A stretch of 33,970 nt of DNA, from positions 1-33,970 of the forward strand of contig CAHJWN010000042.1 of assembly GCA_903642265.1 (NCBI GenBank). The letters run 5' to 3'. Shown here in pieces: positions 8,888 through 17,308 of this stretch. The translations under genes were made by a program, and so were the position numbers. The DNA is from Acidobacteriaceae bacterium (GTDB lineage: Bacteria; Acidobacteriota; Terriglobia; Terriglobales; Acidobacteriaceae). Positions within the stretch are counted from its first letter, which is position 1. Each line of letters starts with the position of its first letter. The notes beneath the pieces are model-generated. The model worked only from the letters and a program-made list of their open reading frames with translations, was not told where the DNA came from and ran no database searches.

Positions 8888-9676
8888 TCAAGCCCACTCC
8901 ACACACTCCTCCACACAATTCTCGAGGTCCGCTGGTTCGAGGACAGCATCCTCAAAGACTTCGTCATCGAACAGCGATTGCATCACGGTAAGCTTTGCCG
9001 TCCCGCTGCTGAGTGCCACCGGCGCGAAGGTCTGGCGATGCAGCGGGCAGGGGCCATGCTGCTTCAGCGCGCGGCGGTGTTCCGGCGTAGCGTAGCCCTT
9101 GTGCGCGGCGAGACCGTATTGCGGATGTACTTCATCAAGCTGACGCATGAGGGCGTCACGATGGACTTTTGCGACGACGGATGCTGCGGCGATCGATAAG
9201 CTCAGCGCGTCGCCGTAGATAAGCCGGGTCTGGGCGCAGGCATGGTCGATCCTCATGGCGTCTATCAGGAGATGGTCAGGCAGCAGCGCCAGCCCTTGAA
9301 CGGCAAGCAGCATCGCAAGGCGTGTCGCCTGGTAGATGTTGACCAGGTCGATGGTCTCCGCGGCTACTTCAGCGACGCTGACCGCGACGGCCATTCGGCG
9401 TATACGCCGATCCATGGACTCGCGGTCCTCACGTGTCATTTGCTTTGAATCTTTCAGGCCGGCGTTCGCAAGCGATGCCACACGTTCAGGAAGGATGACG
9501 GCGGCAGCCACGACAGGGCCAAACAAAGCTCCGCGGCCAACTTCATCAACGCCTGCAATGCGCTGAAAGCCATGGTAGCGGAGGGCCTGCTCCGGCGCGT
9601 CGCTGCAGATAAGCTGCTTCAACATGCGCTGTTTGGCGGCGGCTGACTTGGTGGTTGGTTTGAGAGTCGTCTTCAA
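8888..9676 (-). CDS. rnhB: Ribonuclease HII
   Basis: RNase HII cuts RNA in RNA-DNA hybrids and starts removal of single ribonucleotides from DNA. The acidic catalytic residues are all visible: D44 and E45 in IAGVDEVGRGALFGPV, D139 in HLLIDAMRID, and D174 in SVVAKVHRDALM. LKDSKQMTREDRE is also diagnostic. The 262-residue frame begins with TTG at 9674-9676; the ATG at 9623-9625 (MLKQLICSD) would give 245 residues and is an equally reasonable start. Neither has a strong ribosome site. The PIG-L gene follows two bases after the stop, so the pair is probably one operon. Confidence 0.95.
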   Translation of the reverse strand: MKTTLKPTTKSAAAKQRMLKQLICSDAPEQALRYHGFQRIAGVDEVGRGALFGPVVAAAVILPERVASLANAGLKDSKQMTREDRESMDRRIRRMAVAVSVAEVAAETIDLVNIYQATRLAMLLAVQGLALLPDHLLIDAMRIDHACAQTRLIYGDALSLSIAAASVVAKVHRDALMRQLDEVHPQYGLAAHKGYATPEHRRALKQHGPCPLHRQTFAPVALSSGTAKLTVMQSLFDDEVFEDAVLEPADLENCVEECVEWA

Positions 9677-9709
9677 AGCGTCTGAAGATATTTTACGACG
9701 GCCAGCCCG

Positions 9710-10669
9710 TTACGACATCTGCTGCGCATCCTCTGGCGGCATTTGTTTCACAAAGATCTTCTTGACTAACTCGAGACGGGCGCGCACGGCGGATTTTAAA
9801 CTGGAGTGCCAGAAATCATGAAGACCAAGGCCGAGCAGACCCTTGGTCGAGACCCCCTTGCTGCGGAAGAGCCGCATCAACTCGCGGGTGTAGGGTATCG
9901 GAGACTCGTTGGCTGCAAAATGCATCATGCAGGGTTCGAACGGCTGGTTGTCATCGCGCCATATGAAGCGGCAGCGAGCATGAGCAGAATCAATCTCGAT
10001 CGTCCCGGGCTTGCCGCTTAGGTAGCGGGAAAAGAAATTGCTGAAGGGCGCGGGCGGCATGTCGAGCATTGTCATGGCGATGGCAACGGCATCTTCATCC
10101 GCATATTGGAGGTCGCCAGCGTACTCCTTGTAGTTCGCTGTAATGGTCCGGGCGAGATCGAACATTGGCTTGCTTTCAGGCGTGCGGAAACAGGCGTGAC
10201 CGGCACCTTCGATGACGGTAAAACGCTCCTTGCCGAATTTCTTGAGGATGGCGGCGCGGTCAAGGCCGAAGGTGCTGAAGCCGTGAGTCTCGTACCAGCC
10301 CTGCGCGGCGTATACGGGATCGCTCCAGAGTTCAACGTAGGGCTTCAAGGGCTTGAAGACGAGTACGTCGGCGTCGAGAAAAAAGGTGGTCTTAAAGGGG
10401 GTGTATTCGTCGAGATGGACTTTGTGCTCGAAGCCGCGGAGACTGGAGTCTTCCTCGATCACGTAGTCGAAATACGGCCGCAGAATATGGTGGAACTTCC
10501 TGGAGCAGGCCACCGCGATAGGAACACCCGGATTACTCGCCCGAAGGGACAAGGCAAGCCCAATCGCCTTCAAGTAGTCGGATGGCGAGGCAAGGGTAAG
10601 AACACCAAAGCTGATGTCACTTTCCGACTCGGTGGTAGATAACGGATTGGAATCCTTCATGTAAGTCAT
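9710..10669 (-). CDS. Glycosyltransferase-like protein (GT-A fold, GT8-like)
   Basis: The 319-residue protein looks like a nucleotide-sugar-dependent transferase. The N-terminal half has alternating beta strands (DISFGVLTLASPSDYLKAIGLALSLR, then PIAVACSRK). It leads to TTFFLDADVLVFKPLKPY, in which D99 and D101 form the DxD metal site typical of GT-A enzymes. Later the protein has YADEDAVAIAMTMLDMPPAPF, resembling acceptor-side loops of GT8-like proteins. There is no signal peptide and no membrane segment, so it is likely cytoplasmic. The start is the ATG at 10667-10669, with another ATG at 10658-10660. Donor and acceptor are unknown. Its neighbours are housekeeping genes and give no hint of pathway. 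Confidence 0.65.
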   Translation of the reverse strand: MTYMKDSNPLSTTESESDISFGVLTLASPSDYLKAIGLALSLRASNPGVPIAVACSRKFHHILRPYFDYVIEEDSSLRGFEHKVHLDEYTPFKTTFFLDADVLVFKPLKPYVELWSDPVYAAQGWYETHGFSTFGLDRAAILKKFGKERFTVIEGAGHACFRTPESKPMFDLARTITANYKEYAGDLQYADEDAVAIAMTMLDMPPAPFSNFFSRYLSGKPGTIEIDSAHARCRFIWRDDNQPFEPCMMHFAANESPIPYTRELMRLFRSKGVSTKGLLGLGLHDFWHSSLKSAVRARLELVKKIFVKQMPPEDAQQMS

Positions 10670-10751
10670 GGCCGCTCAAGACTGAGAATAGCTGTCTTTT
10701 CGGATCGACACTATGACACTTTAGGAAGGTAGTCTTGCAACAGACAAGAAT

Positions 10752-10791
10752 GGACATTGTGCCCATCGCAGCTGCGGCGGGCACAACGTCC
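10752..10791 (-). terminator. Hairpin terminator downstream of rplS
   Basis: Arms at 10752-10764 and 10779-10791 form a 13-bp stem around a 14-base loop, which itself contains the palindrome CGCAGCTGCG. Read as minus-strand RNA, the only imperfect position is a G-U pair. Read as plus-strand RNA it would be an A-C mismatch. This supports a role on the minus strand, 15 bases after the rplS stop. The tail (ATTCTTGTCT) is only moderately T-rich. Confidence 0.7.
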
Positions 10792-10806
10792 ACTTCTAAA
10801 AACAGT

Positions 10807-11166
10807 TTACTTGGTGGCGCGAGCGACTTCCGTGAGACGGGCAGCCTTGCCACGTAGACCGCGAAGATAGAAGAGCTTCGAGCGGCGAACTTCGTAAGAG
10901 CGCACCTTGGTGACGGTGTCGACGACCTTGGAGTTATAAGGGAAGATGCGCTCGACACCCTGGCCAAAGCTCATCTTGCGGACTGTGAAGGTGCCGTGCG
11001 GGCCCTTGCGTGAGGCGATCACCATACCTTCAAATGCCTGGAGGCGCTCTTTCTCGCCTTCCTTGATCTTGACCTGGACGCGGACGGTGTCGCCGGGAGC
11101 GAATGGAGGGAGGTCGGTCCGCTCGAACTTGGCGGCCAGCTTCTGCATGATTGGATGGATTGACAT
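10807..11166 (-). CDS. rplS: 50S ribosomal protein L19
   Basis: L19 sits at the interface of the ribosomal subunits. The protein is 119 residues, close to the usual 115-120, and shows family landmarks: [32 protein letters not shown], a [19 protein letters not shown] segment, and [19 protein letters not shown] near the end. I chose the ATG at 11164-11166 ([10 protein letters not shown]), preceded by AGGAAAG, over the longer frame from 11208. In many bacteria rplS follows rpsP-rimM-trmD. Here the upstream neighbour is a cupin gene 48 bases away, so the usual cluster is broken up. A hairpin terminator follows. Confidence 0.97.
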   Translation of the reverse strand: MSIHPIMQKLAAKFERTDLPPFAPGDTVRVQVKIKEGEKERLQAFEGMVIASRKGPHGTFTVRKMSFGQGVERIFPYNSKVVDTVTKVRSYEVRRSKLFYLRGLRGKAARLTEVARATK

Positions 11167-11214
11167 AGCAACTTTCCTGGTAAGAACTCGAATACTTAGT
11201 TTACACAAAGCCGG

Positions 11215-11646
11215 TCAGATCGCGAAGGGACGAATGAAGCTCCCGGGAGTGCCCTCTTCCGGATTGACGAAGATAACATCCTTCGGATCCCGCCTGGGCG
11301 TGTCGATCGCTAAGAAAACGACGGGCTCAGTGCTGATTTCGGGCATCGCGTGGACAGTTCCCCGCTTGAAGACAAGCAGATCGCCGGGAGCAAACCCTGC
11401 GACGTTCTGCGGATCTTCCATCCAGAATGTTCCTGTTCCCGAGAGCACGTAGAGATGTTCGTCGGAGCCGGCGTGATAGTGAGGAGGCGTTTGCCGGTAG
11501 ACCCGGAAGACGCGTGTACTGGCTTCCGCTTCGTCGGTCAGATAGACGTCGAGCAAGAGCGACTCTGAAGTCGGAGGAAAGCTCCGTGCGATTTCTCTCA
11601 GATTGAACCGCCCGAAAGTCTTCTCCGTCAAAATCTTCTCCGCCAT
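11215..11646 (-). CDS. Cupin-domain protein
   Basis: The 143-residue protein is a single small beta-barrel of the cupin type. Motif 1 is seen as PPHYHAGSDEHLYVLSG, with H56, H58, E63 and H64 as likely metal ligands. Motif 2 is FAPGDLLVFKRGTVHAM, with H99. Cupins of this size include small dioxygenases, isomerases and sugar- or metal-binding proteins. The sequence does not say which. It starts at the ATG at 11644-11646 and is followed by rplS after 48 bases on the same strand, so the two may share a transcript. It is divergent from the nrd riboswitch. Confidence 0.82.
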   Translation of the reverse strand: MAEKILTEKTFGRFNLREIARSFPPTSESLLLDVYLTDEAEASTRVFRVYRQTPPHYHAGSDEHLYVLSGTGTFWMEDPQNVAGFAPGDLLVFKRGTVHAMPEISTEPVVFLAIDTPRRDPKDVIFVNPEEGTPGSFIRPFAI

Positions 11647-11784
11647 GCGTCGATTTTAGGCCATCTGCTTCAGGCCATCTCCGACACTCGACTGTCTTTT
11701 CTTCAGGGCCAATGGAAACTTATTCGAGCAGGGCGCGTGAAGGACGCTTACAAGATATCCACAACGCATAGACGTGCAGCTTGC

Positions 11785-11984
11785 CAGGTCTCAAGTTATA
11801 GTGGATTTCATTCCATGGTCATCCCAAGCAGTTGGGGTGTGAAGAGGGAATCCGGTGAGAATCCGGGACTGCCCCGCAGCGGTAAGCAGGTACGAAAGCC
11901 CGTAGGAAGCAAGACGACACTGGATGCGCAAGCGACTGGGAAGTCAGGGTGAGTAGGTACGAGCCTGTGAAGTCCGAAGACCTG
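11785..11984 (+). promoter_or_regulatory. Cobalamin (B12) riboswitch leading nrdAB
   Basis: The classic elements of an adenosylcobalamin-class aptamer appear in order. They include GAAGAGGGAATCCGGTGAGA, ACTGCCCCGCAGCGGTAAGC, CACTGGATGCGCAAGCGACT with GGGAAGTCAGGG, and the B12 box GCCTGTGAAGTCCGAAGACC continuing into TGCC. The closing helix P1 can be CAGGTC at 11785-11790 with GACCTG at 11979-11984. It lies 116 bases upstream of the nrdA start and on the same strand. Known examples of this arrangement, as in Streptomyces, repress the oxygen-dependent class I reductase when B12 is available. Confidence 0.95.
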
Positions 11985-12003
11985 CCATAGAAACATACGC
12001 TAA

Positions 12004-12021
12004 CGCCTCCGAGGGGAGGCG
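12004..12021 (+). promoter_or_regulatory. Hairpin in the riboswitch expression platform
   Basis: CGCCTCC (12004-12010) and GGAGGCG (12015-12021) form a 7-bp stem with a GAGG loop, 20 bases after the aptamer. There is no T-run, so control is more likely at translation than at termination. Separately, TCCCT at 12041-12045 could pair with AGGGA at 12087-12091, the ribosome site of nrdA. The mechanism is inferred. Confidence 0.5.
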
Positions 12022-12100
12022 AGGTGGCAGCGCATTTCCGTCCCTATTGTCCGGACGCGTTGCTTCTTCGCATCACTCCGGGGGCCAGGGAGATCGATCC

Positions 12101-14560
12101 ATGGCCGCTTTCACAGACAGCACCCCGACACAAACCACCCTCGCTGATCTAACGCCCGGATTTCCGGTGCGCGAAGAGATGCCCATCATGCATGTTCGTA
12201 AGCGCAACGGGGCGCTTGAACCGGTGGACGTGAACAAGATCGTGCGCGCGGTGCAGCGATCATCGTATGGTCTGACGCACGTAGACGCGATCCGGGTAGC
12301 GTCAAAGACGATCGGGGGGCTCTACGACGGCGCGACAACGCGCGAGCTTGACACAATCTCGATTGACACGGCTGCTTCGCTCATCGCTGAGGAGCCGCAG
12401 TACTCGCGGCTTGCAGCGAGGCTGCTGTTAGCGACAATCGTGAAAGAAGTTTCTGCACTGAACCTGCACTCCTTTTCGCAGGCAATCGCTTACGGGTTTC
12501 AGGAAGGCGTCGTTGGAAAGGCCACGGCGGAGTTTGTGGCGACACATGCGCGCAAGTTGAACCACGCCATCGACGACAGCTTTTCAGATCGCTTCGAGTA
12601 CTTTGGGCTTCGGACGGTTTACGACCGGTACCTGCTTCGCGACCCCATCTCGCGTGCCGTCACGGAGACGCCGCAGCACTTCTTTCTGCGGGTAGCGTGC
12701 GGGCTCGCCGTCACACCGCATGAGGCAATCGAGTTTTACCGGCTGATCGCGTCTCTCGATTACATGCCGTCTTCGCCAACGCTCTTCAATGCCGGGACCA
12801 AGCATCCGCAGATGTCATCGTGTTACCTTCACGATTCGCCGCAGGATTCGCTCGACAGCATCTATGACACCTACAAGAATGTGGCGCTGCTGTCGAAGTT
12901 TTCCGGTGGAATCGGGCTGGCATTTCATCGTGTGCGCAGCGAAGGCTCGCTGATTCGCGCAACGAATGGGCTTTCAAATGGAATCATCCCGTGGCTGCGC
13001 ACGCTCGACAGCTCGGTCGCCGCAGTCAACCAGGGAGGCAAGCGCAAGGGTGCGTGCTGCGTCTACTTGGAGCCGTGGCACGCAGATATCGAAGCGTTCC
13101 TGGAGTTGCGGGAGAACACAGGCGATACGGCTCGGCGGACCTATAACCTGAACCTTGCCAACTGGATTCCAGACCTCTTTATGAAGCGTGTTGAGGCCGA
13201 CGGACTATGGTCACTCTTTGATCCGAAGGACGTGCCGGAGCTGCCGGATCTGTTCGGCGACGCATTTGCCGAGGCCTACGAGAAGGCCGAGGCAGACAAG
13301 ATCTACCACCGTCAGATCAAGGCACGGGAACTCTACCTGCGAATGATGCGGTCGCTTGCGGAGACCGGCAACGGTTGGATGACCTTCAAGGATGCGACTA
13401 ACCTGAAGTGCAACCAGACCGGCAAGGCTGGCAACGTTGTGCATCTTTCAAATCTCTGCACGGAGATCACAGAGGTGACCTCGAAGGACCAGACGGCGGT
13501 TTGCAATTTGGGGTCGATCAATCTCGCCCGCCACGTGACCGTCGATGGGAACGGTGCGCCCTGCTTTGACTTCGAAAAGCTGGGGGAGACAGTACGGGTT
13601 GCCGTGCCAATGCTTGATCGCGTAATCGACATCAACTACTATCCGATCGCTCAAGCTGCGAGTTCAAACTCCCGCTGGCGGCCGATTGGGCTTGGACTGA
13701 TGGGGCTGCAGGATGTCTTCTTCCAACTGCACCTGCCATTCGATTCGGTTGAAGCGCAATCGCTTTCGACGAAGATCCAGGAAGATATTTACTACTATGC
13801 AATGGTGGCCTCCTGCGAACTTGCAGAGAAGAGCGGGCCGCACGACACATTCGCCGAGACGCGACTTGCGGATGGGAACTTCCAGTTTGATTTATGGAAC
13901 GTGAAGCCGAGTGAGCCCGCGCGTTGGAACGATCTGAGACAGCGAATCGTGAACAGTGGCGTGCGCAATTCGCTTGTAATCGCGATCGCTCCAACAGCGA
14001 CGATCGCTTCTATCGTGGGCTGCTATGAGTGCATCGAGCCGCAGATCTCGAACCTGTTCAAGCGTGAGACCCTCTCCGGCGAGTTTCTGCAGGTCAATCG
14101 CTACCTGATCGAAGAGCTGCAGGCGCGCGGTATGTGGACGGAAGAGATACGCATGCGGCTGAAGCTGTCGGAAGGATCGGTGCAGAATATCGACGGGCTG
14201 CCTGACGACCTAAAGCTCCTTTACAGAACCGTTTGGGAGGTGCCGATGCGATCGCTGATTGATATGGCTGCCGCGCGGAATGCCTACATCGATCAGTCAC
14301 AGTCGCTCAATTTGTTTGCGGAGTCGCCGAATATTGGCAAGCTCTCTTCGATGTATATGTACGCATGGAAGCAAGGCCTCAAAACCACTTACTATCTGCG
14401 CTCAAGGCCGGCTACAAAAATTGCCAAGACGACGGTTGCGAATACAAGCAGCCGGGTTGGAGCTGCTGCTTCGAACGCGCTTCCATCGCTGCAGGCTAAA
14501 GCCGAAGAGGTGATTGCCTGCTCGCTTGAAAATCCTGACTCGTGCGAAGCCTGCCAGTAA
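12101..14560 (+). CDS. nrdA: Ribonucleoside-diphosphate reductase, alpha subunit (class Ia)
   Basis: NrdA is the catalytic subunit that reduces ribonucleoside diphosphates to deoxy forms. From the ATG at 12101 (AGGGA nine bases upstream) it has 819 residues. An ATP-cone opens the protein (MHVRKRNGALEPVDVNKIVR), giving allosteric activity control. The redox cysteines are C241 (MSSCYLH) and C468 (TAVCNLGS), and the thiyl-radical cysteine is C453 in the NLCTEI loop. Radical-transfer tyrosines are seen in LKTTYYLRSRP. The tail ends CEACQ, with C815 and C818 as the dithiol shuttle for thioredoxin-type reductants. A TTG at 12047 would extend the frame by 18 residues but lacks a ribosome site. It is transcribed with nrdB behind a B12 riboswitch. 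Confidence 0.96.
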   Translation: MAAFTDSTPTQTTLADLTPGFPVREEMPIMHVRKRNGALEPVDVNKIVRAVQRSSYGLTHVDAIRVASKTIGGLYDGATTRELDTISIDTAASLIAEEPQYSRLAARLLLATIVKEVSALNLHSFSQAIAYGFQEGVVGKATAEFVATHARKLNHAIDDSFSDRFEYFGLRTVYDRYLLRDPISRAVTETPQHFFLRVACGLAVTPHEAIEFYRLIASLDYMPSSPTLFNAGTKHPQMSSCYLHDSPQDSLDSIYDTYKNVALLSKFSGGIGLAFHRVRSEGSLIRATNGLSNGIIPWLRTLDSSVAAVNQGGKRKGACCVYLEPWHADIEAFLELRENTGDTARRTYNLNLANWIPDLFMKRVEADGLWSLFDPKDVPELPDLFGDAFAEAYEKAEADKIYHRQIKARELYLRMMRSLAETGNGWMTFKDATNLKCNQTGKAGNVVHLSNLCTEITEVTSKDQTAVCNLGSINLARHVTVDGNGAPCFDFEKLGETVRVAVPMLDRVIDINYYPIAQAASSNSRWRPIGLGLMGLQDVFFQLHLPFDSVEAQSLSTKIQEDIYYYAMVASCELAEKSGPHDTFAETRLADGNFQFDLWNVKPSEPARWNDLRQRIVNSGVRNSLVIAIAPTATIASIVGCYECIEPQISNLFKRETLSGEFLQVNRYLIEELQARGMWTEEIRMRLKLSEGSVQNIDGLPDDLKLLYRTVWEVPMRSLIDMAAARNAYIDQSQSLNLFAESPNIGKLSSMYMYAWKQGLKTTYYLRSRPATKIAKTTVANTSSRVGAAASNALPSLQAKAEEVIACSLENPDSCEACQ

Positions 14561-14595
14561 AACTCAATAACGAATTAGAAGAAAGCGAGTCATCT

Positions 14596-15648
14596 ATGTC
14601 TGCAATTCTTGCACCACACTCTGCTGCATCCTCAGTCGCTGCGCCCACGCATATCCTTGATCCTGGCCTCTGCCTCACGTTGAGACCGATGCGCTTCCCG
14701 GTCTTTTACGAGATGTTCCGTGACGGCATTAAGAACACGTGGACCGTTGAAGAAGTTGATTTCCAAACCGATTTGGTCGACCTGAAGCAAAGGATTACGC
14801 CTGCTGAGGTGCACGTAATTCAGCGGCTGGTCGCATTCTTTGCAACAGGCGACAGCATTGTCTCGAATAATCTCGTACTGAATCTCTATAAACACATCAA
14901 TTCGCCCGAGGCTCGGCTCTACCTGTCACGCCAGCTATTCGAAGAGGCTGTGCATGTGCAGTTTTACCTGACGCTGCTTGACAACTACGTGCCCGACCAT
15001 GAAGAGCGAGCGGCGGCGTTTGCGGCGGTCGAAAACATTCCTTCTATCTCGAAAAAGGCTGATTTCTGCATGAAGTGGATGGACTCCATCCAGGAACTGG
15101 ATGCGCTGACCACGCGCGACCATCGGCGACAGTTCCTGCTCAATCTGATTTGCTTTGCAGCGTGTATCGAAGGGCTGTTCTTCTTCGCGGCCTTTGCCTA
15201 CGTTTATTTCTTTCGGTCAAAGGGATTGCTGCATGGCCTTGCGGGCGGGACCAACTGGGTCTTTCGCGATGAAAGTTGTCACCTTGAGTTTGCGTTCGAG
15301 GTTGTGAACGTCGTTCGGGCCCAGGAGCCGGACCTCTGGGACGCAGAGCTCGAGGCGCAGATCGTGACCATGCTTCGGGAAGCCGTCGATTGTGAAGTTC
15401 AATTTGCTGAGGACCTTCTGGCCGGCGGCGTTGCCGGGCTATCGCTGCGGGACATGCGGCAATACCTTGGCTTTGTGGCGGACTCGCGTCTGCAGCGGCT
15501 CGGCATTGCTCCGGCATTCCATGCGAAGAACCCGTTCTCATTTATGGATTTGCAGGATGTGCAAGAGCTGACGAACTTCTTTGAGCGACGAGTGTCCGCC
15601 TACCAGACGGCAGTCGAAGGCGAAGTAGGATTCGGAGAGGACTTCTAA
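14596..15648 (+). CDS. nrdB: Ribonucleoside-diphosphate reductase, beta subunit (class Ia)
   Basis: NrdB houses the di-iron centre and stable tyrosyl radical that starts catalysis in NrdA. From the ATG at 14596 it has 350 residues. The metal ligands can be placed: D86 (ATGDSIV), E117 and H120 (EEAVHVQFY), E192 (CIEGLFF), E226 and H229 (RDESCHLEF). Y124 occupies the radical position four residues after H120, so this is not a tyrosine-less class Ic subunit. The C-terminal tail (VGFGEDF) fits the peptide that docks to NrdA. The gene starts 35 bases after nrdA, so they form one operon. Its stop overlaps the stop of the convergent propeller gene by four bases, leaving no space for a separate terminator. 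Confidence 0.96.
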   Translation: MSAILAPHSAASSVAAPTHILDPGLCLTLRPMRFPVFYEMFRDGIKNTWTVEEVDFQTDLVDLKQRITPAEVHVIQRLVAFFATGDSIVSNNLVLNLYKHINSPEARLYLSRQLFEEAVHVQFYLTLLDNYVPDHEERAAAFAAVENIPSISKKADFCMKWMDSIQELDALTTRDHRRQFLLNLICFAACIEGLFFFAAFAYVYFFRSKGLLHGLAGGTNWVFRDESCHLEFAFEVVNVVRAQEPDLWDAELEAQIVTMLREAVDCEVQFAEDLLAGGVAGLSLRDMRQYLGFVADSRLQRLGIAPAFHAKNPFSFMDLQDVQELTNFFERRVSAYQTAVEGEVGFGEDF

Positions 15649-16712
15649 GCCAGCTTGCGGCCTTCGATGTCCAGCGCGACGTGATACAGGGCATCCCGGG
15701 TGGCGAGGGCCGCGCAGCCGTCTTCCAGGAAGGCCAGGCCAACAAGATTCGAGCCTGAGAGAGCAAGTGAGGCTTCGCCTTGTCGCGTGATGCGCACTAC
15801 TCCGCGCTGCCCATGAAGCGAAGCGGCAACGTAAAGGTTATCGTCGATATCAAACGCCATGCCCTGCGCGCGTCCGAGTCCCTGGTAGAAAACACTTGTG
15901 GTGCCATCGGGGGCGATCGCTCGGATCACCTGATTCGAACTGGTAGTTGGCCCGGTGACGAAGAGTGTTCCTTTACTGTTGAAGGCAAGATGGTAGGCAG
16001 CCATGCTCGGCTCCAAAGTGGCAAAGACGAACAGGTTGCTTGGATCAGGAAGGCCGGCGGTAGCAGCGATCTTGAAGATAGTACCGGAGCGATCGCCGAC
16101 GTAGAGATTGCCATGCTCGTCGAACGCTATGCCGGTAGCAATGCCGAGGCCTTCGGCAAAGAGTGTAGCGTCGCCGCTCGGCGTGATGCGGTAGATGGTG
16201 CCGTCATTGCGGGAACTAGTGTAGAGAAAGCCTTCGCGGTCGAAGGCAAGCCCCGTGGGATTGATCAGGTCGCGCACGAAGGGGCGGATCTGGAAGTCGC
16301 GATCGATGGCGAAGATGGAGACGGGAACTTGCTGCCCCCGGGTGCCGGAGAACGTGGCGAAGAGACGGCCATCCGCATCGACGGCAGGGTTGGCGACCGG
16401 ATGCAGGTTCTCCGCCAACGGCACGGCAATGCGGGCGTGCAGCGGATTGCTCGATGACCCATTGCGGTGGAGTACAAGGTCGCCAGAGATGGAGCCGTCG
16501 GGGATGCGAACGGTGGCTCGACTGGAGCGAGCAAGCGAGACTGCGGCCGGAGTGTCGCCGATCGAAACGGTCGGCAGGTCGGCGTTGTGCGTACCAAGGT
16601 GAGAGCCGTGCACTTCGATCTCTCCGCCAGGCATTGCTGCAGGCGGGATGAGGTGGTGGAGATGTGGAGTGCCGGGGTGGTCGGATTTCAGAAAGTCGAG
16701 GAGCGGGGTCAC
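15645..16712 (-). CDS. TIG/IPT plus NHL/SMP-30-type beta-propeller protein
   Basis: The 355-residue protein combines an N-terminal immunoglobulin-like TIG/IPT domain (residues about 18-95, PHLHHLIPPAAMPGGEIEVH and SIGDTPAAVSLA) with a beta-propeller. Propeller repeats are clear: INPTGLAFDREGFLYTSSR, then ATGIAFDEHGNLYVGDRS, then AQGMAFDIDDNLYVAAS. NHL and SMP-30-like propellers either bind partners or act as lactonases; no catalytic set is obvious. There is no clear signal peptide. It is last in a run of minus-strand genes after pgpA (62-base gap) and ends tail-to-tail with nrdB. Confidence 0.75.
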   Translation of the reverse strand: MTPLLDFLKSDHPGTPHLHHLIPPAAMPGGEIEVHGSHLGTHNADLPTVSIGDTPAAVSLARSSRATVRIPDGSISGDLVLHRNGSSSNPLHARIAVPLAENLHPVANPAVDADGRLFATFSGTRGQQVPVSIFAIDRDFQIRPFVRDLINPTGLAFDREGFLYTSSRNDGTIYRITPSGDATLFAEGLGIATGIAFDEHGNLYVGDRSGTIFKIAATAGLPDPSNLFVFATLEPSMAAYHLAFNSKGTLFVTGPTTSSNQVIRAIAPDGTTSVFYQGLGRAQGMAFDIDDNLYVAASLHGQRGVVRITRQGEASLALSGSNLVGLAFLEDGCAALATRDALYHVALDIEGRKLA

Positions 16713-16774
16713 TGCTCTAGTTTAGTGCAGGAGCGCATTGTCAGTTCTCACTTATTCCGTTGTCGACAGCGGTC

Positions 16775-17308
16775 CTAATGTAGAACGGAAAACGGGGAAC
16801 GAATCAAGAGCAGAAGTACTTGTGCCACCGCGCACGCGATGAGTCCGGCCGCGACATCGTCGAGCACGATGCCGGTTCCCCCCGGGAGACGTTCGAGTTG
16901 CCGGATTGGTGGCGGCTTGAAGATGTCGAAGGCGCGGAAGAGCAGCAGCGCCAGTACGGCATGGGTCCAGTCTGCGGGAAGGAACATCAGCGCGAAGAAC
17001 TGGCCGGCGACCTCATCGATGACAACAAGACCGGGATCTTCGCGGCCGCATTCACGGGCGACGATGGTAGCGGCGGGGATGCCGATGAGGGTCGCAATGA
17101 TGGCCGCCGCGGCCGTTCCAACGGCGAGTGCAAAAGGCCTTGGATGCAGGGCGTGGGCGGCTGCAAACCAGAGGAGCAGTCCGGCAATCGAGCCGTAGGT
17201 TCCGGGGCCTGGCTTCAGAAGGCCGGCTCCGAAGAAGGTGCCGATGGCCCAGGCCCAGAGTGTCTTTTTCTCTTCAGGTGGGTGGAGCTGCACTTTGGAG
17301 TTTGCCAC
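16775..17308 (-). CDS. pgpA: Phosphatidylglycerophosphatase A
   Basis: PgpA removes phosphate from phosphatidylglycerophosphate, the last step to phosphatidylglycerol in the inner membrane. The protein has about four hydrophobic segments and the family motifs KPGPGTYGS near the N-terminus, DPGLVVIDEVAGQF in the middle, and FRAFDIFKPPPIRQLE followed by TGIVLDDVAAG. I chose the GTG at 17306-17308, giving 177 residues, close to the E. coli length of about 170. The yacG stop TAG and this GTG share one base (TAGTG), a typical sign of translational coupling. The frame remains open to 17512, but that part overlaps yacG and is rich in Arg and Ser with no family match. Confidence 0.92.
   Translation of the reverse strand: MANSKVQLHPPEEKKTLWAWAIGTFFGAGLLKPGPGTYGSIAGLLLWFAAAHALHPRPFALAVGTAAAAIIATLIGIPAATIVARECGREDPGLVVIDEVAGQFFALMFLPADWTHAVLALLLFRAFDIFKPPPIRQLERLPGGTGIVLDDVAAGLIACAVAQVLLLLIRSPFSVLH

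Noticed and set aside
11750-11768. Possible NrdR box upstream of the riboswitch (ACAAGATATCCACA)
   Set aside because: It only loosely resembles the NrdR consensus and a second spaced box was not found.
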